DNA of 64,000 nucleotides from Microbacterium natoriense (GCF_030816295.1 NZ_JAUSXV010000001.1:1054001-1118000), one strand, 5' to 3'; positions 1 to 10,291 are shown, numbered from the stretch's first letter. Notes: generated by a model from the sequence alone, not told the origin. Numbers and translations: made by a program.

Positions 1-218
1 TCGCGGGCACGGCGTCCTCTCTGCTCGGCATGGTGCGGTACGGGTTCGGCGGCATCGCCGCGCCTCTCGTCGGGGTCGCGGGGGCGACCAGCATCCTCCC
101 CCTCGGCATCGTCACGGTCACGTCCCTCGCGCTCGCCGCCCTCGCCTTCGTCTTCCTCGTCCGGCCGGCTCGCGTCCCGCAGCCGATCGCCACGGGGACC
201 ATCACCACCATCCATTGA
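1..218 (+). CDS. MFS multidrug efflux transporter, Bcr/CflA-like, C-terminal fragment
   Basis: This is the 3' end of a gene that begins before the window; the reading frame enters at base 3 and stops with TGA at 216-218. The visible 71 residues start AGTASSLLGMVRYGFGGIAA, followed by two hydrophobic helices and a short hydrophilic tail. The AGTAS-LLG motif is typical of the penultimate helices of Bcr/CflA drug-resistance MFS pumps, which export drugs by proton antiport in the cytoplasmic membrane. The next gene starts 11 bp after the stop on the same strand, so the two may be cotranscribed. Only the last sixth of the protein is visible, so the subfamily is a reasoned guess; a generic MFS exporter is the alternative. 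Confidence 0.7.
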   Translation, partial: AGTASSLLGMVRYGFGGIAAPLVGVAGATSILPLGIVTVTSLALAALAFVFLVRPARVPQPIATGTITTIH

Positions 219-229
219 AAGGAACCCTC

Positions 230-1255
230 ATGCGCGGAGTAGTCATGCACGCCCCCGGCGACGTGCGCACCGAAGAACTCGACATGCCTGTGATCGTCGA
301 ACCCACAGACGCGATCATCCGCGTCACCGCCACCTGCATCTGCGGATCGGATCTGTGGCCGTACCGCGGCATCGAGCAGCTGAACGGCCCGCAGCGCATG
401 GGGCACGAGTACATCGGCGTGGTCGAGTCGGTCGGCGACGCGGTCGTTCTCGTGAAGCCCGGCGACCACGTCGTCGGATCGTTCGTCGCCTCCGACAACA
501 CCTGCGAGATCTGCCGCGCCGGCTACCAGTCGCGCTGCGTGCACCAGGTGATGATGGGCGCGGTCGGCACACAGGCGCAGTACGCCCGCATCCCGCTCGC
601 CGACGGCACCCTGGTCGTCACCCCGGGCGAACCTCCCGCAGACCTCGTGCCCTCGCTGCTCGCGGCGTCCGACGTGCTCGGCACCGGCTGGTTCGCCGCG
701 GTCGCCGCAGAGGCCGGCCCTGGGAAGACCGTGGCCGTGGTCGGCGATGGCGCGGTCGGACTGCTGGGTGCGCTCGCCGCAGCCCAGCTCGGCGCAGAGC
801 GCATCATCGTGATGTCGCGTCACGCCGACCGACAGGCGCTCGCACGCCGCTTCGGTGCGACCGACATCGTCGAGGAACGCGGAGACGCGGGCGTCGCGAA
901 GATCAAGGAGCTCACAGACGGGCTCGGCGCCCACTCGACGATCGAGGCCGTCGGAACTCAGGAGTCGATGGACCAGGCGATCCGCGCCACTCGCGCCGGC
1001 GGACACGTCGGCTTCGTCGGCGTCTCGCACGACGTCTCGATCGACGGGCTCGAGCTGTTCTTCTCGAGCGTGCACCTGCACGGCGGCCCCGCCCCCGTGC
1101 GGCGTTTCCTGCCCGAGCTCATCCGCCTGATCTGGGATCGCGAGATCGACCCGGGCGCGGTCTTCGATCTGACGCTGCCGATCGACGAGGCCGCCGAGGG
1201 CTACCGCGCGATGGACGAGCGCCGCGCCACGAAGGTGCTGCTCACGACCGATTGA
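230..1255 (+). CDS. Zinc-dependent alcohol dehydrogenase family protein (MDR superfamily)
   Basis: This 341-residue protein of the medium-chain dehydrogenase/reductase family would oxidise an unknown alcohol or reduce an aldehyde with NAD(P). Visible features are the catalytic zinc ligand Cys38 in CICGSDLWPYRG, His59-Glu60 in MGHEYIG, and a Rossmann glycine motif (VVGDGAVGLLG, about residue 165). The structural-zinc lobe reads DNTCEICRAGYQSRC, so the first of the usual four cysteines is Asp, a variation I believe is common in this subfamily. I chose ATG 230 because GAAAGG lies just upstream at 217-222; an in-frame TTG at 215 is less likely. The gene follows the MFS fragment by 11 bp and may share its transcript. 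The substrate cannot be read from the sequence. Confidence 0.88.
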   Translation: MRGVVMHAPGDVRTEELDMPVIVEPTDAIIRVTATCICGSDLWPYRGIEQLNGPQRMGHEYIGVVESVGDAVVLVKPGDHVVGSFVASDNTCEICRAGYQSRCVHQVMMGAVGTQAQYARIPLADGTLVVTPGEPPADLVPSLLAASDVLGTGWFAAVAAEAGPGKTVAVVGDGAVGLLGALAAAQLGAERIIVMSRHADRQALARRFGATDIVEERGDAGVAKIKELTDGLGAHSTIEAVGTQESMDQAIRATRAGGHVGFVGVSHDVSIDGLELFFSSVHLHGGPAPVRRFLPELIRLIWDREIDPGAVFDLTLPIDEAAEGYRAMDERRATKVLLTTD

Positions 1256-1263
1256 CTCACGAC

Positions 1264-1314
1264 GCCCCACCTCAGCGTCCGCGCCCCATCTGGGTGACGG
1301 CGCCCAGGTGGGGC
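1264..1314 (+). terminator. Possible terminator after the alcohol dehydrogenase
   Basis: GCCCCACCT (1264-1272) and AGGTGGGGC (1306-1314) form a perfect 9-bp inverted repeat 9 bp after the stop codon, between convergent genes. The loop is long (33 nt), with further GC-rich pairing inside, and no T-run follows, as is usual in actinobacteria. Confidence 0.45.
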
Positions 1315-1374
1315 CTCGGCGGGGTGGGGAACGGGGAGTCGGCGGCTCGGAGAAGGAGCGGTCGGATGCCGACG

Positions 1375-1920
1375 CTATCGCCGTGCGACTCCCGCGCGGT
1401 TCAGCGCCGACCCGATGCCGAGCCCGACGGCCGTCCAGGCCACGGGACCGAGCACGGAGATCACGAGGTAGGCGATCTGCTCCCACGCGGGCCTGACCGA
1501 CAGATCGACCGCGAAGTACACCACGACGGCGACGATCACACCGATCAGGGCGGCCGAGACGAAGAACCGCCAGGCGCCCCACGCGCGGTAGCGGGTGAGG
1601 GCGGCAACGCCCTCCTGGATCGCGCCGAACAGCAGCGCGGTGCCGAGGAAGCGCATGGTCCACGCGGGGTTGAACGCGCTCGCGATGAGCGCTGCGATCA
1701 CATGAGTGATCAGGGCGACGAGCGGGCGGCGCAGCACCTCCTGCGCGATGATGCCGGGCAGCACGTGCGACCCGAGGACCAGGCCGTAGAGGAAGGCCGG
1801 CCCCGCGATCACCGGAACCGTGACCCAGCCGGCGATGCCTCCCAGCATCCCTGTCGCCACGCCGATCGCGGCGCACACGAGGAGCACGCGGGTCGAGAGC
1901 GCGGAGGAGGGGGATGACAC
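1375..1920 (-). CDS. ECF transporter S component, YkoE/thiamine-precursor-like
   Basis: A 181-residue integral membrane protein with about five or six hydrophobic helices and short basic loops. The pattern (glycine-rich first helix, FLYGLVLGSHVLPGIIAQE, then ALLFGAIQEGVAALTRYR) resembles substrate-binding S components of energy-coupling-factor transporters, in particular the YkoE hydroxymethylpyrimidine/thiamine type. Such proteins need EcfA/EcfA'/EcfT subunits, none of which is encoded nearby, so it would use a shared module from elsewhere. The start is GTG at 1918-1920, six bases after a TAGGCT -10 box, which suggests a leaderless transcript. The gene is divergent from the protease gene and convergent with the alcohol dehydrogenase. 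Family assignment is moderately sure; the ligand is inferred from family resemblance only. Confidence 0.65.
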   Translation of the reverse strand: MSSPSSALSTRVLLVCAAIGVATGMLGGIAGWVTVPVIAGPAFLYGLVLGSHVLPGIIAQEVLRRPLVALITHVIAALIASAFNPAWTMRFLGTALLFGAIQEGVAALTRYRAWGAWRFFVSAALIGVIVAVVVYFAVDLSVRPAWEQIAYLVISVLGPVAWTAVGLGIGSALNRAGVARR

Positions 1921-1926
1921 GCCTCC

Positions 1927-1932
1927 AGCCTA
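1927..1932 (-). promoter_or_regulatory. -10 box TAGGCT, leaderless ECF gene
   Basis: On the minus strand TAGGCT is followed by exactly six bases and then the GTG start. The spacing puts the transcript start at or next to the start codon. Confidence 0.5.
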
Positions 1933-1954
1933 CTGTCGACCATCGGATGCAGAG

Positions 1955-1972
1955 CCTGGCCGATCGGCCAGG
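1955..1972. promoter_or_regulatory. 18-bp perfect palindrome CCTGGCCGATCGGCCAGG
   Basis: A perfect palindrome with no spacer in the divergent intergenic region, 35 bp upstream of the ECF start and about 40 bp upstream of the putative protease -10 box. It could be an operator for a dimeric regulator acting on one or both genes. No regulator is identifiable. Confidence 0.4.
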
Positions 1973-2010
1973 AAGCGCCTATGGATCTGGTGTGAGTCCA
2001 GGGGCGAGGC

Positions 2011-2016
2011 TACGTT
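2011..2016 (+). promoter_or_regulatory. Putative -10 box TACGTT of the protease gene
   Basis: TACGTT fits the actinobacterial TANNNT consensus. It lies 5 bp before an in-frame ATG at 2022 and 50 bp before the preferred ATG at 2067. No convincing -35 is visible. Confidence 0.35.
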
Positions 2017-2066
2017 GAGCGATGGTGCGGCAACCCAGTCGCATCGTGATCATCTGGGAGCAGCAC

Positions 2067-5000
2067 ATGGGTCGAACCCCCCTCCGGATGGCAGCAGCCA
2101 CCACCCTGGCAACGCTGTTCATCGCGTCGACGGCCACCGCAGGCTACGCAGGCGTGGAGGAGGTGACACATCCCACTCCCGTCGAGGGCACCCCCGGGCA
2201 CTACATCGTCGTGATGAAGTCCGACCCCCTCGCCAGTTACACCGGCGACGTGAAGGGTCTCCAGGCGACGAAGCCCGCCGAAGGCGAACAGCTCGAGACC
2301 GACTCGGCCGAGTCGCAGCGCTACGTGCAGCACCTCGAGACCGAGCAGCAGAGTCTGGCTCAGCAGATCGGCGTGACTCCCGACACCAGCTACCAGGTCG
2401 TCCTCAACGGCTTCAGCGCCCAGCTGACCGGTGAGCAGGTCGACAAGCTGCGCGCGTCGAAGGACGTGTACGACGTGTATCCCGATGAGATCCGCCACCC
2501 CGACGCGCAGACCTCGACGTCGTTCCTCGGGCTCGGCGACGACAAGAAGGGCCGCGGCGGCATCTGGCAGGCGACCGGCGGCGTCGACCGGGCAGGCGAA
2601 GGCATCGTGGTCGGCGTGATCGACACGGGCATCGCGCCCGAGCATCCCTCCTTCGCGGGCAAGAAGCTCAAGAAGCAGAAGAAGCAGCAGAACCGTCACA
2701 AGGGTGCGGAGCCCTACACCGACGGTACGTACATCTACTTCGACAAGTCCGACGGCGGTCAGTTCAAGTCGCTCATGGTCGAAGGCCAGGAGTGGGACAA
2801 GAGCGACTACTCGTCGAAGATCATCGGCGCGCAGTACTTCTACACGGGCGCCGAGGCCGACGGCTTCGACTTCCAGTACGACTTCCTGTCGCCGCGCGAC
2901 GGCGCAGGCCACGGCTCGCACACCGCGAGCACGGCTGCCGGGAATTTCGGCGTGAAGGCGTCGATCGAGAACGTCGACTTCGGCAAGATCTCGGGCGTCG
3001 CGCCCGGGGCGAAGATCTCGGCGTACAAGGCCTGCTACGAGGGCCCCGACCCCGCGGTGACCACCGATGACATCTGCGCGCTCAGCGACCTCGTCGCGGC
3101 GATCGACCAGGCCGTCGCCGACGGCGTCGACGTGATCAACTACTCGATCGGCGGAGGCGCGGCCAAGACCGTGCTCGCACCGGAGGACATCGCGTTCTTC
3201 AACGCCGCAGCCGCCGGAGTCTTCGTGTCGGCTAGCGCCGGCAACGACGGCCCCGACGCCTCGACCGCCGACCACGCGTCGCCCTGGTACACGACCGTCG
3301 CGGCATCCACGATCCCCACGTGGGAAGGAACCGTCACGTTCGACGGGTTCGCCCAGGCGGGCGCCTCGGTGAGCGTGCCCTTCGGCAGCGAGGTGACCGG
3401 TCCGTCGATCTACGCGGGAGACGCGGCCGCCTCCGGCGCCGCGAACGCTCAGCAGTGCCTGCCGGGGACTTTGGATCCTGCGAAGGTGACCGGACATGTC
3501 GTGGTCTGCGATCGTGGCAACAACGCGCGCGCCGAGAAGTCACAGGTCGTAAAGGATGCCGGAGGCACGGGCATGATCCTCGTGAACGTGCCCGGTGGCG
3601 CCGACTCGCTCGACAACGACTTCCACGCCGTGCCGACCGTGCACCTCGCCTCCGCCCACCGCGCTGCGGTGCTTGCCTACGTGCAGGGCGGCGTCGACCG
3701 CCCCGTCACGCTGATCGGCGAGAACACCACCGGAGTCACGACTCCGGTTCCGCAGATCGCCGGATTCTCGAGCCGTGGACCGATGCTGGCCGACGGCAGC
3801 GACATCATGAAGCCCGATGTCGCGGCACCCGGTGTCGCGATCCTCGCGGCGACGAACAACGCCGCCGACGAGGCGCCGACCTTCGGCATCCTCTCGGGCA
3901 CCTCGATGGCCGCTCCTCACGTCGCGGGCCTCGCCGCCCTGTACCTCGGCGAGCGTCCGAATGCGACGCCGGCCGAGATCAAGTCGGCCATGATGACCAC
4001 CGCCTACGACACCGTGAACGCCGACGGCTCGAAGAACACGAACCCCTTCGAACAGGGTGCGGGTCAGGTCGATCCGAAGCGATACTTCTCGCCGGGTCTG
4101 CTGTATCTGAACGGCGTCAAGGACTGGACGGCGTACCTCGAAGGCAAGGGGCTGGCCGACTTCCCCGGAGACCCGATCGACGGCAGCGATCTCAACATCG
4201 CCTCGTTCTCGATCGGCTCGCTCGCCAGCGCGCAGACGGTCACCCGCACGGTCACCTCGACCGAGAAGGGCACGTTCACGGCATCCGTCGACCTCCCGGG
4301 CATCGACGTCACGGTCGAGCCCTCGACGCTGAAGTTCGATCGTGCGGGGCAGACCGCCAGCTTCGCGGTGACGTTCGACAACGCCAGCGCTCCGGTCGAG
4401 CAGTGGGCGACCGGCTCCCTCACCTGGTCGAGTGCGAAGAACTCGGTGCGCTCGCCGATCGCGGTGTTCCCGGTGACGGCGGATGCTCCGGCAGAGGCGT
4501 CGGGCACAGGCGTCGACGGAACCACGGCGGTCGAGATCACCCCCGGTCTGAGCGGAGACCTCGCGCTCGACCTGTCGGGCCTCACCCCGTTCGAGTTGCT
4601 CGCCGACCCGGATGGCCGGGTTCAGGGCCACTCGGGCGACGAGGCCTCGGGTGACGAGAACAAGGACGTGTCGTGGATCGTCGACGTGCCCGCCGGCACG
4701 ACGCTGTCGCGCTTCGATCTCGACTCGTCCGACGACACGGGCAGCGACCTCGACCTCTCGGTCTACCACGTGGTGAGCCCTGACGATCTGCGCTACTACA
4801 CCAAGTGGCAGTCGGCGACAGGATCGGCCGACGAGCAGGTCACGCTCACCGCTCCGGAGGCGGGGACCTACCTGGTCGTCGCGAACGTGTACTCGACCTC
4901 GGCGCCGATGACGTGGGACATGACCTACGCCAATGTGCAGCCGGGCGGCGAGGGCGCGTTCACGGCGAACCCGAACCCGATCGCCGCGGTGCGCGGCGAG

Positions 5001-5114
5001 AAGACGAGCTACGAGCTCAGCTGGACCGGTCTGACCTCCGGCGCCCGCTACCTCGGACTCGTGCGGTACGCCGATTCGGCCGTGTCGACCATCGTGACGG
5101 TCGACGCGCGCTAG
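2067..5114 (+). CDS. Secreted S8 family serine peptidase (subtilisin-like, PA domain)
   Basis: A 1015-residue secreted protease that should cleave extracellular proteins. In order: a signal peptide (MGRTPLRMAAATTLATLFIA..., cleavage near residue 28), an inhibitor I9 propeptide (starts HYIVVMKSDPL), then the S8 domain with Asp186 (VVGVIDTGIA), His282 (GAGHGSHTAS) and Ser613 (SGTSMAAPHVAGLA). A protease-associated (PA) domain is inserted between His and Ser (about residues 420-550). After the catalytic domain come an Fn3-like domain and a pre-peptidase C-terminal type beta domain. No sortase motif or membrane anchor is visible, so it is probably released. I chose ATG 2067 for its GGGAG at 2056-2060 and the compact signal peptide; ATG 2022 would add 15 residues and could be read leaderlessly from TACGTT. 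Confidence 0.95.
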   Translation: MGRTPLRMAAATTLATLFIASTATAGYAGVEEVTHPTPVEGTPGHYIVVMKSDPLASYTGDVKGLQATKPAEGEQLETDSAESQRYVQHLETEQQSLAQQIGVTPDTSYQVVLNGFSAQLTGEQVDKLRASKDVYDVYPDEIRHPDAQTSTSFLGLGDDKKGRGGIWQATGGVDRAGEGIVVGVIDTGIAPEHPSFAGKKLKKQKKQQNRHKGAEPYTDGTYIYFDKSDGGQFKSLMVEGQEWDKSDYSSKIIGAQYFYTGAEADGFDFQYDFLSPRDGAGHGSHTASTAAGNFGVKASIENVDFGKISGVAPGAKISAYKACYEGPDPAVTTDDICALSDLVAAIDQAVADGVDVINYSIGGGAAKTVLAPEDIAFFNAAAAGVFVSASAGNDGPDASTADHASPWYTTVAASTIPTWEGTVTFDGFAQAGASVSVPFGSEVTGPSIYAGDAAASGAANAQQCLPGTLDPAKVTGHVVVCDRGNNARAEKSQVVKDAGGTGMILVNVPGGADSLDNDFHAVPTVHLASAHRAAVLAYVQGGVDRPVTLIGENTTGVTTPVPQIAGFSSRGPMLADGSDIMKPDVAAPGVAILAATNNAADEAPTFGILSGTSMAAPHVAGLAALYLGERPNATPAEIKSAMMTTAYDTVNADGSKNTNPFEQGAGQVDPKRYFSPGLLYLNGVKDWTAYLEGKGLADFPGDPIDGSDLNIASFSIGSLASAQTVTRTVTSTEKGTFTASVDLPGIDVTVEPSTLKFDRAGQTASFAVTFDNASAPVEQWATGSLTWSSAKNSVRSPIAVFPVTADAPAEASGTGVDGTTAVEITPGLSGDLALDLSGLTPFELLADPDGRVQGHSGDEASGDENKDVSWIVDVPAGTTLSRFDLDSSDDTGSDLDLSVYHVVSPDDLRYYTKWQSATGSADEQVTLTAPEAGTYLVVANVYSTSAPMTWDMTYANVQPGGEGAFTANPNPIAAVRGEKTSYELSWTGLTSGARYLGLVRYADSAVSTIVTVDAR

Positions 5115-5124
5115 CGCTCAGCGA

Positions 5125-5160
5125 TCGACGCCCCGTGCTCTTCGGAGTGCGGGGCGTCGA
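5125..5160. terminator. Bidirectional terminator hairpin
   Basis: TCGACGCCCCG (5125-5135) and CGGGGCGTCGA (5150-5160) form a perfect 11-bp stem with a 14-nt loop. It sits between the convergent protease and pirin genes and can serve both. Confidence 0.75.
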
Positions 5161-5174
5161 GCTGTGCGGATCCG

Positions 5175-6113
5175 TCAGATCTTCCGTCCCCGGGGCATCA
5201 GCCGCACATCGGGAAGCGGAGGCGCGGGGATGCGCACGTCGTGGCCGTCGACGACGCCGAAGCGATCGGTCGGCGCCCCGGCGGACTCGGCCTCCCACTC
5301 GGCCCTCGCCTGAGCGATCTCGTCGTGGCTGCGGCCGGCGAAGTTCCACCACATCACGATCTCGTCCTCGAAGGGCTCTCCGCCGAGCAGGAACAGCAGC
5401 GCGCCGCCACCGCTCGACACCTCGACATGATCACGGGAGTCGCCGAGATACAGCAGATCGTTCAGAGCGAGCGGATGCTGAGCCACGGCGACGTCGCCCT
5501 CGACGAGCATCACGGCGTGCTCCCACCCGGAGTCGAGCGGCAGCCGCACCGTCGCACCCGCCGGCACGACGATCTCGGCGCCGACGATCGGGGTGTGCAC
5601 GGTGGCGGGGGAGCGCACGCCGGCGAAGTCCCCCAGCACGACCGTGGCCGCAGCATCCGCTCCCTGCACAGCGGGAAGAGCGATCCGCGGCAGATCGATG
5701 TGGCGCTCGAAACCGGGAGAGCCGTGCCGGGCCGAGTCCGGCAGCACCACCCAGAGCTGCAGAGCGTCGAGCGGGATCGGGTCGTCGCCGATCGAGTACT
5801 CGGAGTGCGAGATGCCGTCGCCTGCGGTCATGAGGTTCAACTGTCCGCGGCGCAGATCCGCGTCGCTGCCGATCGAATCGCGGTGGCGGATCTCTCCGAC
5901 CAGAGGCCATGTCACCGTCTGCAGTCCGATGTGCGGGTGCGGCTCGACGCGCATGCGCGTGTCGGCAGGGCCGAACCTGTCGAGGAAGCACCAGGCGCCG
6001 ATCGTCGGAAGGTTGCGGTGCGGCAGCGCGCGCAGCACGTTCATGCCGCGCACTCCGCCGAGCGGCACCTCGCGCGGCTCGAGGACTATGCGTCGTTCAC
6101 CGACAGGTGTCAT
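5175..6113 (-). CDS. Pirin family protein
   Basis: A 312-residue bicupin of the pirin family. Visible signatures are RFGPADTRMRVEPHPHIGLQ, HRDSIG and GDGISHSEYS in the N-terminal cupin, which carry the metal-binding His and Glu residues, and a pirin C-terminal cupin with FLLGGEPFEDEIVMWWNFAG. Some bacterial pirins oxidise quercetin and others modulate metabolic enzymes; nothing here decides which. Starts at ATG 6113 with GGGAGA five bases upstream. It is convergent with the protease and divergent from the small lipoprotein gene. The motif set makes the family call secure, the activity unknown. Confidence 0.93.
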   Translation of the reverse strand: MTPVGERRIVLEPREVPLGGVRGMNVLRALPHRNLPTIGAWCFLDRFGPADTRMRVEPHPHIGLQTVTWPLVGEIRHRDSIGSDADLRRGQLNLMTAGDGISHSEYSIGDDPIPLDALQLWVVLPDSARHGSPGFERHIDLPRIALPAVQGADAAATVVLGDFAGVRSPATVHTPIVGAEIVVPAGATVRLPLDSGWEHAVMLVEGDVAVAQHPLALNDLLYLGDSRDHVEVSSGGGALLFLLGGEPFEDEIVMWWNFAGRSHDEIAQARAEWEAESAGAPTDRFGVVDGHDVRIPAPPLPDVRLMPRGRKI

Positions 6114-6183
6114 CGGGTCTCCCTCTTCTGGGTGTTTCGTACTGCGGGGCGCCGGTGGGCGACGGGCGCGAACTGCCGCTGGC

Positions 6184-6189
6184 TAGACT
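6184..6189 (+). promoter_or_regulatory. -10 box TAGACT of the lipoprotein gene
   Basis: TAGACT is followed by seven bases and the ATG at 6197, implying a leaderless or almost leaderless transcript. The same octamer TAGACTCG occurs at the promoters of the three giant genes downstream. Confidence 0.5.
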
Positions 6190-6196
6190 CGACGCC

Positions 6197-6577
6197 ATGC
6201 GCGCCGCCACCTCATCGTCCCTCTTGGTCGTCCTCGGTGCTTCACTCATTCTGAGCGGCTGCGCCTCCGGCGGCAACGCGGGGTTCTGCGGGCCGCTCCA
6301 TGACGACAGCGAGATGGCGGCCGTCGTGTTCACTCCGATGATCCCCGAGATGAACAACGGGGACGAGGCTGAGGAGCGGCTCGAACTCGCCGAGAAGCTC
6401 GAGCCGACCGCCGAGCTGGCGGACGATCTCGAGACCTGGCGCACCTATCTCGAGGCCGTGGTCGACACCATAGACGACGACCCGGCAGCGGCGCTCGCCG
6501 CCTACAACGATGATGCCGCAGTGGCGAAGGCCGGCACGGCGCTCTCCGACTACTACGGCGACGTCTGCCTGATGTAG
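6197..6577 (+). CDS. Small putative lipoprotein of unknown function
   Basis: A 126-residue protein with a lipoprotein signal peptide: MRAATSSSLLVVLGASLILS followed by the lipobox LSGC (Cys22), so it is probably lipid-anchored on the outer face of the membrane. The mature part is acidic and mostly helical (repeated E/D-L heptad-like stretches). It carries two further cysteines, one near the mature N-terminus (FCGPL) and one three residues from the end (DVCLM), that could form a disulfide. I do not recognise the family. No Shine-Dalgarno is seen, and the TAGACT box seven bases upstream supports this start and leaderless expression. The stop is one base from the end of the convergent acetyltransferase gene. 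Confidence 0.75.
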   Translation: MRAATSSSLLVVLGASLILSGCASGGNAGFCGPLHDDSEMAAVVFTPMIPEMNNGDEAEERLELAEKLEPTAELADDLETWRTYLEAVVDTIDDDPAAALAAYNDDAAVAKAGTALSDYYGDVCLM

Positions 6578-6578
6578 C

Positions 6579-6884
6579 TCAGTCGGATCCGGGGGCCTTC
6601 GGCCAGCGGATCTCCGCTCCGGGGATCTCGTGCGTCTCGAGGTACTTGGCGATGTAGGGGCAGAGGGGCACGATCGCATCGCCGGATGACGCGGCGTCGG
6701 TCAGCGCAGCCTTCGCGAGGACACCGGCCAGCCCCCGGCCCTGGAAGGCGGGGTCGATCTCGGTGTGCGTGAAGCGGATCGCTCCGGGGCGCAGGTCGAA
6801 CTCGGCGAATCCGGCGAGCACGTCGCCGACCGTGATCTCGTAGCGGGAGGCGTCGTCGTTGCGGGTGACGGTGGTGTCTGTCAT
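6579..6884 (-). CDS. GNAT family N-acetyltransferase, small YjdJ-like type
   Basis: A 101-residue single-domain protein of the short N-acetyltransferase group. The acetyl-CoA loop reads DPAFQGRGLAGVLAKAAL (about residues 44-61), preceded by FTHTEIDPAF and followed by VPLCPYIAKYLETHE, the usual pattern of the Acetyltransf_CG/YjdJ proteins. The acceptor is unknown for most of this group. The ATG at 6884 has no Shine-Dalgarno but is six bases after TAGGTT, so a leaderless transcript is likely. It is divergent from recQ with only about 70 bp between the two -10 boxes, and convergent with the lipoprotein gene. Confidence 0.85.
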   Translation of the reverse strand: MTDTTVTRNDDASRYEITVGDVLAGFAEFDLRPGAIRFTHTEIDPAFQGRGLAGVLAKAALTDAASSGDAIVPLCPYIAKYLETHEIPGAEIRWPKAPGSD

Positions 6885-6890
6885 GCGACC

Positions 6891-6896
6891 AACCTA
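6891..6896 (-). promoter_or_regulatory. -10 box TAGGTT, leaderless GNAT gene
   Basis: On the minus strand TAGGTT precedes the ATG by six bases. Confidence 0.45.
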
Positions 6897-6965
6897 CGCC
6901 CCGTGCAGACCGTGGGCGCGGGCGGATGCTGTGGAGAACGCGGGCCTGGTGTCGGCGCGGGTCGT

Positions 6966-6971
6966 TACGCT
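6966..6971 (+). promoter_or_regulatory. -10 box TACGCT of recQ
   Basis: TACGCT precedes the recQ ATG by six bases; those six bases are GGAGGG, so the box sits too close for a normal leader unless transcription starts at the ATG. Confidence 0.4.
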
Positions 6972-6977
6972 GGAGGG

Positions 6978-9011
<2,034 letters not shown>

Positions 9012-9021
9012 GCGCCCGCGT

Positions 9022-10257
9022 TCAGCGCTCTGCGGCCCACTCGGGGTCCACGGCGATCGCTGTGACGTGGAGGTCCTTCCGCGGGAAGTCGATGCCGTCG
9101 ACCTCGATCTCGATCCTGCGCTCGCCCGTTCCCACGTCGGCGCTGAAGATCGCGAGTCCCAGGAGCTTGTCGTAAGACTCGCCGCGACTGGGGTTGATGA
9201 AGTCCGTGTCGTCGGCGACCCCGAACACGCGACCACCGGCCTCCACGAGCACTCCTTCGTCGGTGCGGACGACGGGCCAGTAGTCGCCGATGAAACCGCT
9301 CAGGTCCGCTGCGGCCTCAGCCTCGACGGTGTCGGTCTTGGAGACGAGCGGAACCGACCACAGAGTCGACTGTGCAGTCCAGTACAGCCGCCCTTCCCAG
9401 ACGAAGGGAGCGCCGTACGTCCAGGCGCTCACGGCCTCCGGATAACGGATCTCGACCGAGCTCGACGCGCCGGTCGCACGATCCCACACGCGCAGCGTCT
9501 GATGCGAGGTGCTCTCGTCGGAGACGATCTCGTCGAGGCCGTATAGACGATCCTGTTCGCACACCAGGGCCTGCACGCCGTCGAAGACTCCGAGACCGTC
9601 GAAGTCGGTCGTCTCGGCTGTCACCGTGCGCACGCCGGTCTCGCCCACGAGGACGAGCTCCTCGCCGCAGGCCGCGAGCGCCGTGCTGGTGTAGCCGGCG
9701 TCGACCGCCGTCAACTCGTCGGCTGCAGCATCAACGAACGCCAGCTGCTGGCCTTCGGCTGAGCCGGTGTAGACGGCGAATCCGTCGCCGAGGGCGAACC
9801 GGCCCCGCTCTGAGGGCGCCTCGCCTGCAGCGGGCAGGGGCAGGCGGGTGAGTCCGTCGTCACGCAGAAGGTACTCGTCCGTCGGTCCGCCGGTGCTCAG
9901 ACCTGCCTCCGACCAGGCGAGCCCTGACTCTTCGAATCCGCGTTCGTCGAGTTGGACGGAGCGGGTCTCGCCGGCTTCGTTCACGAGTACCAGGTACGAC
10001 ACCTCGTCAGCATCGAGGCGCAGCGCGACGACGGCGTCTTCGATCCCGAAATCCTCCGAGATCGGCGGTGCGTTGACGTTCCTCATCAGTGCCGGGATGC
10101 CGAAGAAGACCGCCCAGATCCCGAACGCGACCAGGGCGATGATGCCCCAGTTCCGCAGGAGCCCGGGTTTTGAGACTTTCTTCCCGCCCTCGGGGGCGGC
10201 CCGCTTGGCAGACGCCGTCTTCGCAGGCGTCGTCGATCTGCCCCCCGCTGAGCTCAT
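9022..10257 (-). CDS. Membrane-anchored protein of unknown function, probable extracytoplasmic beta-propeller
   Basis: A 411-residue protein with a basic, Ala/Lys-rich cytoplasmic N-terminus (about 35 residues), one transmembrane segment (WGIIALVAFGIWAVFFGIPAL) and a large extracytoplasmic part. That part is a series of short beta-like repeats with scattered W, G and D residues (for example ILLVDG-like and LVLVGETGV stretches), consistent with a beta-propeller but without a repeat I can name. Only two cysteines are seen (AACGEELVL and LVCEQDRL). GAGGAT about six bases upstream supports ATG 10257. It lies 34 bp downstream of the TetR gene on the same strand, so it may be in the TetR transcript. 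Family not recognised. Confidence 0.75.
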   Translation of the reverse strand: MSSAGGRSTTPAKTASAKRAAPEGGKKVSKPGLLRNWGIIALVAFGIWAVFFGIPALMRNVNAPPISEDFGIEDAVVALRLDADEVSYLVLVNEAGETRSVQLDERGFEESGLAWSEAGLSTGGPTDEYLLRDDGLTRLPLPAAGEAPSERGRFALGDGFAVYTGSAEGQQLAFVDAAADELTAVDAGYTSTALAACGEELVLVGETGVRTVTAETTDFDGLGVFDGVQALVCEQDRLYGLDEIVSDESTSHQTLRVWDRATGASSSVEIRYPEAVSAWTYGAPFVWEGRLYWTAQSTLWSVPLVSKTDTVEAEAAADLSGFIGDYWPVVRTDEGVLVEAGGRVFGVADDTDFINPSRGESYDKLLGLAIFSADVGTGERRIEIEVDGIDFPRKDLHVTAIAVDPEWAAER

Positions 10258-10291
10258 GCCTCGATCCTCTCAGAACCTCAGTGCGCGCTGA

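Noticed and set aside
355..1917. Open frame of 520 codons across the alcohol dehydrogenase and ECF genes
   Set aside because: It overlaps two well-supported genes, is extremely Arg-rich and has no ribosome site.
2022..2066. Earlier start for the S8 protease at ATG 2022
   Set aside because: It would put 15 extra residues before the signal peptide; ATG 2067 has GGGAG and a compact signal peptide. Kept as a possibility because TACGTT lies five bases before 2022.
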